A stretch of 64,000 nucleotides of DNA from Halovibrio variabilis (GTDB taxonomy: Bacteria; Pseudomonadota; Gammaproteobacteria; Pseudomonadales; Halomonadaceae): contig NZ_BJXV01000009.1 of NCBI RefSeq assembly GCF_007991175.1, positions 124,001 to 188,000 of the forward strand, written 5' to 3'. The translations under genes and the position numbers were made by a program. The first letter of the stretch is position 1, and each line of letters begins with the position of its first letter. The notes under the pieces are model-generated. The model worked only from the letters and a program-made list of their open reading frames with translations. It was not told the origin of the DNA and did no database searches. This document shows positions 49,190 through 58,834 of this stretch, in pieces.

Positions 49190-50701
49190 TTAGCCTACTT
49201 CAGGGCGCATTGCCGGAAACAGCAGCACATCACGAATCGAGGCGCTGTCGGTAAACAGCATTACCAGGCGGTCAATGCCGATGCCCTCACCGGCAGTAGG
49301 CGGCATGCCATACTCCAACGCGCGCACGTAATCGGCGTCGTAATACATCGCTTCCAGATCCCCGGCGTCCTTTTCCGCAGACTGCTCACGGAAGCGCTCG
49401 GCCTGGTCTTCGGCGTCGTTAAGCTCCGAGAAACCATTGGCGATTTCGCGGCCACCGACAAAGAACTCAAAACGGTCAGTGACGAAGGGATTCGCGTCAT
49501 TGCGCCGTGCCAAGGGGCTGACTTCCGCTGGGTACTCGGTAATAAAGGTCGGCTGATCGAGCTTCTCCTCGGCCACCGCTTCAAAGATTTCCGTTTGCAC
49601 CTTACCCAGGCCCCAACTCGCTTTGACCTTAATGCCGAGCTTTTCCGCGGTGACAGCTGCCGCGTCCAGCGAATCCAAATCGCTGTCGGCAATACCCTCA
49701 CCATGATCAAGAATCGCCTGGCGCAGCGTCAAACGGGCAAACGGTTTGCCGAAATCGTAGCTGGCGCCCTGATACTCAATCACCGCACTGCCCAGCACTT
49801 CTTCGGCCGCGGTGCGCAGCATGGCTTCGGTCATGTCCAGCAAGTCGCGGTAATCCGCATAGGCCCAGTAGAACTCCACCATGGTGAACTCTGGGTTGTG
49901 ACGGGTCGAAAGCCCTTCGTTGCGGAAATTGCGGTTAATTTCAAACACTTTTTCGAAGCCGCCCACCACCAGCCGCTTGAGATACAGCTCCGGCGCAATA
50001 CGCAGATACATGTCGATATCAAGCGCATTATGGTGGGTGATAAAGGGACGCGCTGCGGCACCGCCAGGGATCGGCTGAAGCATCGGCGTTTCTACTTCCA
50101 TAAACCCGCGGGCTTCAAAGAAGCGGCGCATGGAGCTGATCACCGCGGCGCGGGTTTCAAATACCTTGCGCGACTGCGGATTCATGATCAGGTCCACGTA
50201 GCGCTGGCGGTAGCGGGCTTCCGTGTCGGTGAGGCCGTGGAACTTATCCGGCAGCGGGCGCAGGCTCTTGGTGAGCAGCTGCGCCTCTTTCATCATCACG
50301 TACAGATCGCCCTTGCCGGATTTATGCACCGGACCATGGGCGGCGACGATATCACCGATATCCCAGCTTTTAACGTCTTCCAGCACTTCAGCAGGCAGGC
50401 CTTTTTTATCCACGTAGAGCTGGATTTGCCCGGCCACATCCTGAATCACGATGAAAGGCCCGCGTTGGCGCATCACACGGCCCGCCACCGAGGCGTGGTG
50501 GTCCAACGTTTCCAGCTCGGCCTTGTCTTTATCGCCGAAGGCGTTTTGCAGCTCGACGGTTAGGCTGTCGCGGCGAAAATCATTGGGAAAGGCACTCTTG
50601 CCCTGCTCAGCAGCACGCTCGCGGCGAGTGGCAAGCTTGGCTCGGCGCTCGGCGATCAGGTGGTTTTCGTTATCGAGAGAAGACGCGTCTTGGTTCGCCA
50701 T
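49190..50701 (-). CDS. lysS: Lysyl-tRNA synthetase, class II
   Basis: Charges tRNA-Lys with lysine. The 503-residue product has an N-terminal OB-fold anticodon-binding domain ([17 protein letters not shown]) and a class II core with motif 1 near [15 protein letters not shown], motif 2 [18 protein letters not shown] and motif 3 [11 protein letters not shown]. It lies downstream of prfB, a conserved prfB-lysS pair. The ATG at 50701 gives [12 protein letters not shown]; the prfB stop is 33 bp upstream. Confidence 0.98.
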   Translation of the reverse strand: MANQDASSLDNENHLIAERRAKLATRRERAAEQGKSAFPNDFRRDSLTVELQNAFGDKDKAELETLDHHASVAGRVMRQRGPFIVIQDVAGQIQLYVDKKGLPAEVLEDVKSWDIGDIVAAHGPVHKSGKGDLYVMMKEAQLLTKSLRPLPDKFHGLTDTEARYRQRYVDLIMNPQSRKVFETRAAVISSMRRFFEARGFMEVETPMLQPIPGGAAARPFITHHNALDIDMYLRIAPELYLKRLVVGGFEKVFEINRNFRNEGLSTRHNPEFTMVEFYWAYADYRDLLDMTEAMLRTAAEEVLGSAVIEYQGASYDFGKPFARLTLRQAILDHGEGIADSDLDSLDAAAVTAEKLGIKVKASWGLGKVQTEIFEAVAEEKLDQPTFITEYPAEVSPLARRNDANPFVTDRFEFFVGGREIANGFSELNDAEDQAERFREQSAEKDAGDLEAMYYDADYVRALEYGMPPTAGEGIGIDRLVMLFTDSASIRDVLLFPAMRPEVG

Positions 50702-50734
50702 GGGGCACCCTGTTCATGTTCAAACGCTAAAAAA

Positions 50735-51833
50735 TTACAAGCCTTGCTTCAAGCTGGCGACGATAAATTGGTCAATATCCCCGTCGAGCACTTTTTCGCA
50801 GTTGCTGGATTGCACGCTGGTGCGCAAATCCTTGATGCGCTGATCATCAAGCACGTAAGAGCGGATCTGACTGCCCCAGCCGATATCGGCCTTGGAGTCC
50901 TCGGCCTCCTGCTTGGCGGCATTGCGCTTTTGCATCTCGTGTTCCCACAGCCGCGCTTTCAGCTGCTTCATGGCAAAATCGCGGTTGGCGTGCTGGCTGC
51001 GTTGCCCCTGGCAGGCCACCACGATGCCGGTCGGCTCGTGGGTAATCCGCACCGCTGAATCGGTGGTGTTAACGTGCTGACCGCCCGCGCCGCTGGAGCG
51101 GTAGGTATCAACGCGCAAATCCGAGGGATTAATCTCCACCTCAAAGCTGTCATCAATTTCCGGTGACAAAAACACCGAGGCAAAGGAGGTATGCCGACGG
51201 CCGCCGGAATCAAACGGGCTTTTGCGTACCAGCCGGTGTACGCCGGTTTCGGTGCGCAGCCAGCCAAAGGCGTAATCGCCCTGGATATGCACCGTGGCCG
51301 ACTTTATACCCGCCACGTCGCCGGCGGAGATTTCGCTGATATCGGCTTTGAAACCGTGGCTCTCCGCCCAGCGCAGGTACATGCGCAGTAAAATATTGGC
51401 CCAATCCTGCGCTTCGGTACCGCCAGAGCCGGACTGAATTTCCAGGTAGGCGTTATTTTGATCCATTTCGCCGGAAAACATGCGACGAAATTCCAGCTTT
51501 TCTAACGCCGCCTGCATGCTATCCAGCTCTTTGCGCACTTCATCAACCGTGCTTTCGTCGTCTTCCATTTCGGCAAGCTCAAGCAGATCCCGGCTATCGC
51601 CCAAGCCCTGTTCAAGGTCGTCAATGGTGGCCACGATGGCTTCGAGGGAGGCGCGCTCTTTGCCTAACTTCTGCGCGTAGTCTGGATCGTTCCAGACATT
51701 GGGGTCTTCCAGCTCGCGGGTGACCTCTTCTAGCCGATCTTTCTTTTCGGCATAGTCAAAGATACCCCCTAAGAACGGCTGTCCGCTCAGACAGGTCCTT
51801 GAGCTGGTTGTGAATCGGATTAGTTTCCAACAT
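50735..51833 (-). CDS. prfB: Peptide chain release factor 2 with programmed +1 frameshift
   Basis: Recognises UAA and UGA stop codons. The gene starts ATG at 51833 and codes for 25 residues ending LRGYL, then an in-frame TGA (51758-51756); after a +1 shift it continues DYAEKKDR to give 365 residues, the E. coli length. The shift removes base 51758. The stop-codon-recognition motif SPF is in KSPFDSGG, and the catalytic GGQ is in [10 protein letters not shown]. The shift allows the level of RF2 to regulate its own synthesis. It is followed by lysS. Confidence 0.97.
51755..51770 (-). promoter_or_regulatory. prfB programmed frameshift site
   Basis: Minus-strand AGGGGGTATCTTTGAC: a Shine-Dalgarno-like AGGGGG, spacer, CTT slippery codon, TGA stop and following C. 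This matches the well-known bacterial RF2 autoregulatory site. Confidence 0.95.
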
Positions 51834-52075
51834 GGAATCGCCCTTGCTTGGTCTGCGCCGGATCGTAAAAGGTGTATCGATCCGAAAGCGCACAGTGTAG
51901 CGAAATTGGCTGCCAACAGCCATGCGAGCCTGTCGGGCGTAACGCCTTCAGTATCGAAATTGCGCATAGCTGCATGTTTAATTTCTTATAGACGCCTGCT
52001 TTTCAGCGATGCTAATACTTAACTAGCAAGCAAATAGTCAAACAACCGTATTAGAACAATATTGGAGGGATCAAT

Positions 52076-53650
52076 ATGCTAAACACTCGCACTCTCGTGG
52101 GCTCTATAGCGCTGGCGTTAAGCGCCGCGGCCCCTCTCCAGGCGGACACGCTTCGCTTAGCGATTATGGGCGAACCGGCCTCGCTCGACCCGCATAAAAT
52201 CAGCGGCACCTGGGAAAACGACGTGGTGGGCGACCTTTTTGAAGGGCTTGTCACTGAAGCCGCCGATGGGTCGCGTATCCCCGGCGTTGCAGAGTCCTGG
52301 GAAGTCTCCGCTGACGGCACCGTGTATACCTTCACATTGAGAGACGACGCCAAATGGTCGGACGGTGAACCCGTCACTGCTGATGATTTTGTATTCGCCT
52401 TTCAGCGCATTTTAGCGCCAGCCACCGCCGCTAATTACGCCTATTTGCTGTATCCGGTTAAAAACGCCGAAGCCGTCTACGCGGGCGACGCTGAAACAAG
52501 CACGCTGGGTATCGAGGCCTTAGACGCGACCACCCTGCAAATAACCCTTGAACGTTCAACGCCTTACTTTTTAGACCAGCTCTCCCACTATACCGCCTAC
52601 CCGTTGCCCAGCCACACGGTAGAGACGTACGGCAACGACTGGTCACAACCAGACAACATGGTCTCAAATGGCGCTTTTCAGCTAGATGAATGGCAGTCAC
52701 AAACGCGTATAACGGCATCGCGCAACCCTTACTTTCACGACGTTGACAACGTCGCCCTTGAAGAAGTCGTCTACTACCCTATCGAAGAGCGCAATACGGC
52801 ACTAAACCGCTTCCGTGCCGGCGAAATCGATATTGCCCGGGAGTTCCCCACCCAGCGCTACGACTGGCTGATGGATAACCTACCCGAGGCGGTTCAGGTA
52901 GCCCCTTACCTGGGCATCTATTACTACGCTTTCAATACCCGCAATGGCCATCCAACGGCGGATCCGCGAGTGCGTGAAGCCCTCAGCCTCGCCGTCCGCC
53001 GGGAAGTCATTACCGACCAAATACTGGGTACCGGCGAGGTGCCTGCGTATAGTTTCGTGCCGCCTAACGTCAGCCATTACGAGGCGCCCACGCTTAGTTT
53101 CGCCGAGCTTTCTCAGGATGAGCGACTGGAGCGCGCCCGGGATTTGCTGCAAGAAGCGGGCTACGGCCCTGATAATCCGCTAGAACTCATGCTGCGCTAT
53201 AACACCAGCGAGGATCACCGCAAGGTCGCCATCGCCCTTGCCGCGATGTGGAAGCCCCTTGGCGTTGAGGTTGATCTGTTTAATTCAGAGGTTGCCGTTC
53301 ACTACTCGGATATTCGTCAGGGTGACTTCGACGTTGCCCGCGCAGGCTGGATCGGTGACTACAACGACGCGCAAAACTTCTTAAGCCTGTTGGAAAGCAA
53401 CGTGGCGAATAACTACGGCGCCTACAGCTCGGCTGAATTTGATGCGTTGATGAGCGAGGCAGCCAATACCCAAGACATGGATGCCCGCGCCGAACTGATG
53501 GCCGAGGCTGAAGCCATCGCCCTTGAGGATAGCGCAACGTTGCCCATCTATTACTATGTCTCGCGCAACCTTGTCAGCCCTGACCTGGAGGGCTGGGAAA
53601 CGAATATTGAGGATATCCACCGCTCACGCTGGATTCACTTTGACAATTAA
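52076..53650 (+). CDS. oppA: Periplasmic oligopeptide-binding protein
   Basis: Family 5 solute-binding protein for the ABC importer encoded downstream. The 524-residue precursor has a signal peptide (residues 1-23, ending LQA). The mature part shows the family head RLAIMGEPASLDPHK, then a long two-lobed body with WSDGEPVTADDFVFAFQRIL. GGAGGG precedes the ATG. Substrate by family is oligopeptides; dipeptides or other peptides are possible. A strong stem-loop separates it from oppB. Confidence 0.92.
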   Translation: MLNTRTLVGSIALALSAAAPLQADTLRLAIMGEPASLDPHKISGTWENDVVGDLFEGLVTEAADGSRIPGVAESWEVSADGTVYTFTLRDDAKWSDGEPVTADDFVFAFQRILAPATAANYAYLLYPVKNAEAVYAGDAETSTLGIEALDATTLQITLERSTPYFLDQLSHYTAYPLPSHTVETYGNDWSQPDNMVSNGAFQLDEWQSQTRITASRNPYFHDVDNVALEEVVYYPIEERNTALNRFRAGEIDIAREFPTQRYDWLMDNLPEAVQVAPYLGIYYYAFNTRNGHPTADPRVREALSLAVRREVITDQILGTGEVPAYSFVPPNVSHYEAPTLSFAELSQDERLERARDLLQEAGYGPDNPLELMLRYNTSEDHRKVAIALAAMWKPLGVEVDLFNSEVAVHYSDIRQGDFDVARAGWIGDYNDAQNFLSLLESNVANNYGAYSSAEFDALMSEAANTQDMDARAELMAEAEAIALEDSATLPIYYYVSRNLVSPDLEGWETNIEDIHRSRWIHFDN

Positions 53651-53696
53651 TTCCCGTTAATTCGTCGTTCTATACCACGACTGACTGCCGCTACAT

Positions 53697-53717
53697 CCTC
53701 AGGCCCCTGGCCTGAGG
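53697..53717 (+). other. Stem-loop between oppA and oppB
   Basis: Perfect 9-bp inverted repeat CCTCAGGCC (53697-53705) and GGCCTGAGG (53709-53717) with a three-base loop, 14 bp before the oppB start. No T tract follows, so it is more likely an mRNA-stabilising or processing hairpin that lets the binding protein be made in excess. Confidence 0.6.
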
Positions 53718-53731
53718 AGCGAGGCCCGATA

Positions 53732-54661
53732 ATGCTCAGCTACACTCTTAAACGCTTACTGCAGGCGATCCCGACGCTATGGATTGTGATTACCCTGTCG
53801 TTCTTTTTAATGCACCTGGCGCCCGGCGGGCCTTTCGACGGCGAGCGTCAACTCCCGCCGGAAATAGAGGCCAACCTACTGGCCTCGTACGGCCTGGACA
53901 AACCCGTTTGGGCGCAATATTTCACCTATATGGGGAACCTACTTCAAGGCGACCTGGGCCCCTCGTTTAAATACAAGGATTTTTCGGTCACTGAACTCGT
54001 CGCTCAAGGCTTCCCTGTCAGCCTTGAATTGGGTATGTGGGCGATCGGCCTAGCACTTCTGGTGGGGATTCCCATGGGGGTGATTGCCGCACTTAAACGC
54101 AACTCTACCGTGGACTATATGGTCATGGGCACGGCGCTGGCCGGGGTGGCCATTCCCAACTTTGTGATTGCCCCGCTACTGGCGCTGGTATTCGGTGTCT
54201 TTCTCGCCTGGTTACCGGTCGGCGGCTGGAACGACGGTCATTGGAAAAACATGATTCTCCCCGTTGTAGCGCTCTCTATACAGCAGATTGCGTATATTGC
54301 GCGGATGATGCGCGCCAGCATGATCGAAGTACTGGGCAGCCATTTTGTTCGCACGGCCCGCGCCAAAGGCCTTAGCGAGATCGCCGTGATCTTTCGTCAC
54401 GCCCTGCGTCCGGCAATGCTCCCGGTTATCTCCTACCTAGGGCCCGCCATTGCTGGGATTATTACCGGCTCGGTGGTGATTGAACAGATTTTCGGTATTC
54501 CCGGCATTGGCCGCTACTTTGTCCAGGCTGCGCTCAATCGCGACTACACCCTGGTGATGGGCACGGTGGTTTTTTACGGCGCTCTGATTGTCCTTTTCAA
54601 CCTAATTGTCGATTTACTCTACTCGGCTCTGGACCCGCAAATTCGCTATGATAATGAATAA
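53732..54661 (+). CDS. oppB: Oligopeptide ABC transporter permease B
   Basis: First membrane subunit of the peptide importer. The 309-residue product has six predicted helices, the OppB-type N-terminal MLSYTLKRLLQAIPTLWIV, and the permease EAA loop with FVRTARAKGLSEIAVIFRHALRPAML. Length matches OppB (306). An AGCGAGG lies before the ATG. oppC starts inside its last codons. Confidence 0.94.
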   Translation: MLSYTLKRLLQAIPTLWIVITLSFFLMHLAPGGPFDGERQLPPEIEANLLASYGLDKPVWAQYFTYMGNLLQGDLGPSFKYKDFSVTELVAQGFPVSLELGMWAIGLALLVGIPMGVIAALKRNSTVDYMVMGTALAGVAIPNFVIAPLLALVFGVFLAWLPVGGWNDGHWKNMILPVVALSIQQIAYIARMMRASMIEVLGSHFVRTARAKGLSEIAVIFRHALRPAMLPVISYLGPAIAGIITGSVVIEQIFGIPGIGRYFVQAALNRDYTLVMGTVVFYGALIVLFNLIVDLLYSALDPQIRYDNE

Positions 54662-55532
54662 TGCAACCTCGGCCCCGCCGGTCGCCAGCAACAGCCTGGG
54701 GCGTGAAGCCTGGCGGCGGCTTCGCCAAAACAGTGCGGCGACCGCTAGCCTGGTACTCCTCATCATTATTGCCCTGGCCTGCTTATTGGGCCCCTGGCTA
54801 ACCCCTTGGGCACTTGATGAAGTGGACTGGAACGCCTTTTTAGCCCCACCCAGCATCGAAAGTGGCCACTACGCCGGCACTGACGCCAACGGCCGCGACT
54901 TGCTCACACGGGTATTTCACGGCGGGCAAATTTCGCTCTCGGTGGCCTTGGTGGCAACCCTCGTTTCCCTGGTTATCGGCGTTCTTTACGGTGCGATTGC
55001 GGGTTACGTGGGTGGCCGAGTCGACAACCTGATGATGCGCTTTGTCGACATCATGTACTCGCTGCCGTTTATGTTTATGGTGATCCTGCTGATGGTGGTG
55101 TTTGGGCGTAACATCCTGCTGATCTACGCCGCCATTGGCGCCGTTGAATGGCTCGATATGTCGCGCATTGTGCGCGGACAGGTACTCGCCTTAAAACGTC
55201 GCGAATTCGTAGAAGCCGCCCATGCGCTGGGCGTCAGCAGCTTTAAGATCGTCACACGCCACCTGATTCCCAATGCCATTGGGCCGGTGATTATCTACGT
55301 AACCCTCACCGTCCCCAAGGTCATTTTGCTGGAAAGCTTTCTCTCCTTTCTGGGCCTCGGTGTTCAAGAGCCCCTGACCAGCTGGGGAGTACTGATTAGC
55401 GAGGGCAAAGACATGATGGAAACGGCGCCGTGGATGCTGATTATCCCCTCTGCCTTTCTAGCCATCACGCTGCTGTGCCTAAACTTTCTCGGCGACGGTC
55501 TGCGTGACGCCTTAGATCCCAAAACTCGCTAA
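54648..55532 (+). CDS. oppC: Oligopeptide ABC transporter permease C
   Basis: Second membrane subunit. From ATG at 54648 it has 294 residues, near the E. coli 302. The cytoplasmic N-terminus (MIMNNATSAPPVAS) leads into a first helix, and the EAA loop is REFVEAAHALGVSSFKIVTRHLIPNAIGPV. A second ATG lies six bases on. It overlaps oppB by 14 bp, so translation is coupled; the ATPase gene follows 34 bp downstream. Confidence 0.93.
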   Translation: MIMNNATSAPPVASNSLGREAWRRLRQNSAATASLVLLIIIALACLLGPWLTPWALDEVDWNAFLAPPSIESGHYAGTDANGRDLLTRVFHGGQISLSVALVATLVSLVIGVLYGAIAGYVGGRVDNLMMRFVDIMYSLPFMFMVILLMVVFGRNILLIYAAIGAVEWLDMSRIVRGQVLALKRREFVEAAHALGVSSFKIVTRHLIPNAIGPVIIYVTLTVPKVILLESFLSFLGLGVQEPLTSWGVLISEGKDMMETAPWMLIIPSAFLAITLLCLNFLGDGLRDALDPKTR

Positions 55533-55566
55533 TAAAAGACGCGCTAGCAAAACGCAAGGAATCTTC

Positions 55567-57180
55567 ATGTCACAGCCATTATTGGAATTCGACCGTCTGC
55601 GGGTCGACTTCGACCTTCCCAATGGCACCGTTACGGCTGTCAAAGACGTTAGCTTTACCCTTCGTAAAGGCGAGACGCTGGCGTTAGTCGGCGAATCGGG
55701 CTCGGGCAAGTCGATCACGTCGACCGCCGTGATGGGGCTACTCCCCGAGCTGGCTCGCGCCACCGGCACCATTCGCTGGCATGGCGGCTCGGGCGATGAA
55801 AATTTACTCACCGTCAACCGTAAGCGCCTGCGGGCCATCCGCGGCAACGAGATCTCAATGATCTTCCAGGAGCCGATGACCTCGCTCAACCCCATGCACC
55901 GCGTGGGCAGGCAGATTCGTGAAGTCCTGCATAAGCACACGCCCTTGCGGGGCAACAACGCGTATCTGCGGGTAGTGGAGCTACTCGAACAGGTGGGGAT
56001 TCCCGAGCCCAAGCGCCGCATCGACAGCTATCCTCACGAGCTATCCGGCGGCCAACGCCAGCGGGTAATGATTGCCATGGCGCTGGCTTGCGAACCGCAG
56101 CTGCTGATTGCCGATGAGCCGACCACTGCCCTGGATGTCACCGTCCAGGCGCAGATTCTTGCGCTGCTGAAAGACCTCCAGGCCCGCTATGGCATGGCGA
56201 TCCTGTTTATCACCCACGACCTGGGGGTTGTTCGTCACTTAGCTGATAGCGTGTGCGTTATGCAACACGGCGAAATCGTCGAAGCCGGGGCCACCAAGGC
56301 GCTGTTTCAAGCGCCTCAACACCCTTACACCCAGATGCTGATTGACGCCAATCCCAGTGGCCATAAGGCAGCCGTTCCCGACTCAGCGCCCGTTCTGCTC
56401 ACCGCGCAGCACATTGGCGTTCGCTTCCCGATCACAAAACGCCTGTTTGGCCCCAACCGCTATTTTGAAGCGGTGAAAAACATCGACCTCACGCTGCGCA
56501 AAGGCCAAACCCTAGGCATCGTAGGCGAATCCGGGTCAGGTAAAACCACCCTAGGCCGCGCACTTCTTCGCCTGGTAAAAAGTCACGGCAATATACATTT
56601 CGATGACATTGACGTTGGCCAACTTGACCGCGCGGGCATGCGCCCGCTGAGATCGCGTATGCAAGTGGTCTTTCAAGACCCCTTTGGCTCGCTTTCCCCA
56701 CGCATGACGGTGGGCGAGATCATTGGTGAGGGGTTGCGCGTTCATCAGCCGCTGCTAAGGCGCGCCGAACGCGACGACCAGGTTATCCAGGCCCTTGAAG
56801 AAGTCGCCCTGGACCCAGCTCACCGGCACCGCTACCCCCATGAATTTTCCGGTGGCCAGCGCCAACGCATTGCCATCGCTCGGGCCCTGGTCGTTAAGCC
56901 CGAGTTTCTGCTGCTTGACGAACCGACTTCGGCCCTCGACCGTTCGGTGCAAATGACCGTGATTAAGCTGTTACGCGATTTACAGCAGCGCCACGGGTTA
57001 ACCTACTTATTTATTAGCCATGACCTTGCCGTGGTGCGCGCACTGGCCGATGAGGTCATCGTGATGCGCCAAGGCGAAATCATTGAGCAAAACGACACCC
57101 AATCGCTGTTCAACGCCCCCCGCGAGACGTATACCCGCGAACTGATGCGCGCGGCTTTCCTGGACAGCCCAGCGGCATAG
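55567..57180 (+). CDS. Fused double-ATPase of peptide ABC importer (OppD-OppF type)
   Basis: A single 537-residue protein holding two complete ABC modules. The first (about 1-270) has Walker [12 protein letters not shown], signature [15 protein letters not shown] and Walker [10 protein letters not shown]; the second (about 280-537) has [26 protein letters not shown] and [11 protein letters not shown]. The oligopeptide-type C-terminal extensions ([12 protein letters not shown]) are present between modules. OppDF are usually separate genes; the fused form resembles YejF. It follows oppC by 34 bp with an AAGGA. It lacks the iron-sulfur-type extra cysteines of typical OppD. Confidence 0.94.
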   Translation: MSQPLLEFDRLRVDFDLPNGTVTAVKDVSFTLRKGETLALVGESGSGKSITSTAVMGLLPELARATGTIRWHGGSGDENLLTVNRKRLRAIRGNEISMIFQEPMTSLNPMHRVGRQIREVLHKHTPLRGNNAYLRVVELLEQVGIPEPKRRIDSYPHELSGGQRQRVMIAMALACEPQLLIADEPTTALDVTVQAQILALLKDLQARYGMAILFITHDLGVVRHLADSVCVMQHGEIVEAGATKALFQAPQHPYTQMLIDANPSGHKAAVPDSAPVLLTAQHIGVRFPITKRLFGPNRYFEAVKNIDLTLRKGQTLGIVGESGSGKTTLGRALLRLVKSHGNIHFDDIDVGQLDRAGMRPLRSRMQVVFQDPFGSLSPRMTVGEIIGEGLRVHQPLLRRAERDDQVIQALEEVALDPAHRHRYPHEFSGGQRQRIAIARALVVKPEFLLLDEPTSALDRSVQMTVIKLLRDLQQRHGLTYLFISHDLAVVRALADEVIVMRQGEIIEQNDTQSLFNAPRETYTRELMRAAFLDSPAA

Positions 57181-57203
57181 GCGGCAGCACGCTATTAACC
57201 AAA

Positions 57204-57225
57204 AAACCCGGCCGAGGCCGGGTTT
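57204..57225. terminator. Bidirectional terminator between opp operon and fadL
   Basis: AAACCCGGCC (57204-57213) and GGCCGGGTTT (57216-57225) form a stem of up to 10 bp with a very short loop, between converging genes, with extra A's on the left. Confidence 0.85.
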
Positions 57226-57247
57226 ATCGCTACTGCTGATTAGCGCA

Positions 57248-58561
57248 TTAGAAACGGTAGGTCAGCTGAGCACCGAAGCCGTGGGCTTCGTTTTTGTAGT
57301 CGGCTGAGTAGGTTGAAGTTATTGTACCGCCAGCATCAGTACGGCTTTGGTCAACTTGGGTGCTTCGCTCTGTTAAATAAGAGTAAGCCACATCAATCGT
57401 CATGTCCTCAGTGGGGCTCCAGCCAGCACCAAGAGAGAATATCCGACGGTCATCAGACGGAATACGTGCACTGCGGAACTGGTCACTGGTTGGAGTTTTG
57501 TCCAGTGTTACCCCAGCACGAAGGACAAGCTGTGAGTTCCATTGGTACTCACCACCCACAGCGTAAGCCCAAGCATCTGAATAATCCTGCTCTTCAAACG
57601 TAATGGTTTCCCCACGTGGACCGGTTACTAAAATTTCATCAAAACGATCCCAGCGAGTCCAAGATGCACCAAACATCAGTTTCAGCTTCTCACTCATTTG
57701 CTGAGTAACTGAAAAGTTGATTGTTTCAGGCGTATCCAAATCCAGTTGAGCACTTTTATCCTGGCTCTCACCAGTGAGAGGGTTTACATAGACATTGCCA
57801 TCAGAATCTACAGCCTTATAGTCACCCTCCAGGGTATAACTCACCTTTGAACGGTAGGTAAGACCTAATGTTGTTTCGGGAACAGGCCGATAAATAGCAC
57901 CTATATTGTAACCAATCCCATCGTCTTCCCCATCAATGCGAGCATCAAGCTCTTGAAAACCTGTAGGTGTTGCACCTGTAAAAGTAAACGTCGGCACCTG
58001 CCGCTTGAGCTCACCTTCCACTCGATTAAACGTAACCCCGGCGCCCACTGAAAACTGATCATTAAAACGATAAGACACCGTCGGCTGGGCGCTCATGACT
58101 GTTAGCTCGGTATAATTACCAAGGTTTCGCCCGATAAATCCATCTTCGTAATCTGTTTTAGAGCCAAAGGGCGCATAAACACCGAAGCCAAACGCTAATT
58201 GTTCGTTCACCGGATGTGCATAGAAAGCATAGGGAATTAACGTCCCTGGGACCATATCGCCTTCGCTACTTCCTGTCACAGGTGCGCCATTGCGTGTGGC
58301 GCTAGCATTATCGATATCACTATTGACGTTTAGATATGTCCCGCCTACAGAAATTTGCGCTCGATCCAAGAAAGACATGCCGGCAGGGTTGCCGTAAACA
58401 ATGGTCGCGTCTTCCACATTCGAGCTTCGCCCGGCGTGGCCATAGCCCTGCCCACTGACGCTCTGCTCGTTGATTTGATATCCGCCCGCGTGTGCTTGGC
58501 TGGCGAAGGCGGCGGCTGTAATAGCAGCGGCCAGGGTGAGCTTATTAAATTTATTATTCAT
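57248..58561 (-). CDS. FadL/OmpP1-family outer membrane transporter
   Basis: A 437-residue precursor from ATG at 58561 with a signal peptide (1-25, ending AHA) and an outer-membrane barrel ending YRF, the aromatic terminal signature. The mature N-terminus GGYQINEQSVSGQG and the NPAGMSF motif are typical of FadL/TodX long-chain-fatty-acid and hydrocarbon transporters. GAGAGG lies before the ATG. Substrate is probably long-chain fatty acids, though aromatic hydrocarbons are possible. It is divergent from the metal-responsive regulator. Confidence 0.92.
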   Translation of the reverse strand: MNNKFNKLTLAAAITAAAFASQAHAGGYQINEQSVSGQGYGHAGRSSNVEDATIVYGNPAGMSFLDRAQISVGGTYLNVNSDIDNASATRNGAPVTGSSEGDMVPGTLIPYAFYAHPVNEQLAFGFGVYAPFGSKTDYEDGFIGRNLGNYTELTVMSAQPTVSYRFNDQFSVGAGVTFNRVEGELKRQVPTFTFTGATPTGFQELDARIDGEDDGIGYNIGAIYRPVPETTLGLTYRSKVSYTLEGDYKAVDSDGNVYVNPLTGESQDKSAQLDLDTPETINFSVTQQMSEKLKLMFGASWTRWDRFDEILVTGPRGETITFEEQDYSDAWAYAVGGEYQWNSQLVLRAGVTLDKTPTSDQFRSARIPSDDRRIFSLGAGWSPTEDMTIDVAYSYLTERSTQVDQSRTDAGGTITSTYSADYKNEAHGFGAQLTYRF

Positions 58562-58610
58562 AGTGGGCCTCTCTTCCCGATGATCCAGTGGATAACGTCG
58601 ATCCACCCTC

Positions 58611-58638
58611 ATTATTTTACATGACTGTTTTCTCGCAA
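58611..58638 (-). promoter_or_regulatory. Promoter candidate for fadL-type gene
   Basis: Minus-strand AATAAT (58611-58616), 16-bp spacer, TTGCGA (58633-58638), about 50 bp upstream of the start. Five of six and four of six consensus matches. Confidence 0.4.
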
Positions 58639-58755
58639 CTGGGCCAAAGGTTCAAGGGCAAACGCTCGTTTTATTTCATTTTTGACTTATACATTAGTCG
58701 CACGGTCGTTTTAAATCAGTGTTTTAGTCATTTTAGCGGTTCCATTACGCTACGC

Positions 58756-58787
58756 TTGACCTATGGGTTACCCATAGGTTTTACACT
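58756..58787 (+). promoter_or_regulatory. MerR-type promoter and operator of the copper operon
   Basis: TTGACC (58756-58761) and TACACT (58782-58787) are separated by 20 bp, longer than the optimal 17. The spacer holds a perfect 21-bp palindrome (58759-58779, arms ACCTATGGGT and ACCCATAGGT around a central T). An overlong spacer with a central dyad is the hallmark of promoters that MerR-family regulators activate by untwisting DNA. It lies 47 bp before the regulator's ATG. Confidence 0.8.
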
Positions 58788-58834
58788 AAATAAACACATT
58801 AGTATCCCAGCTATTGATCCTGGCGAGGACCGCT

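Noticed and set aside
51759-51967. Uninterrupted N-terminal extension of the prfB downstream frame
   Set aside because: The residues upstream of the shift site do not resemble RF2, and a canonical RF2 leader with an in-frame TGA is present in the other frame.
52012-52054. CTAATAC and GTATTAG arms upstream of oppA
   Set aside because: 7-bp arms 29 bp apart in AT-rich DNA can arise by chance; no operator family recognised.
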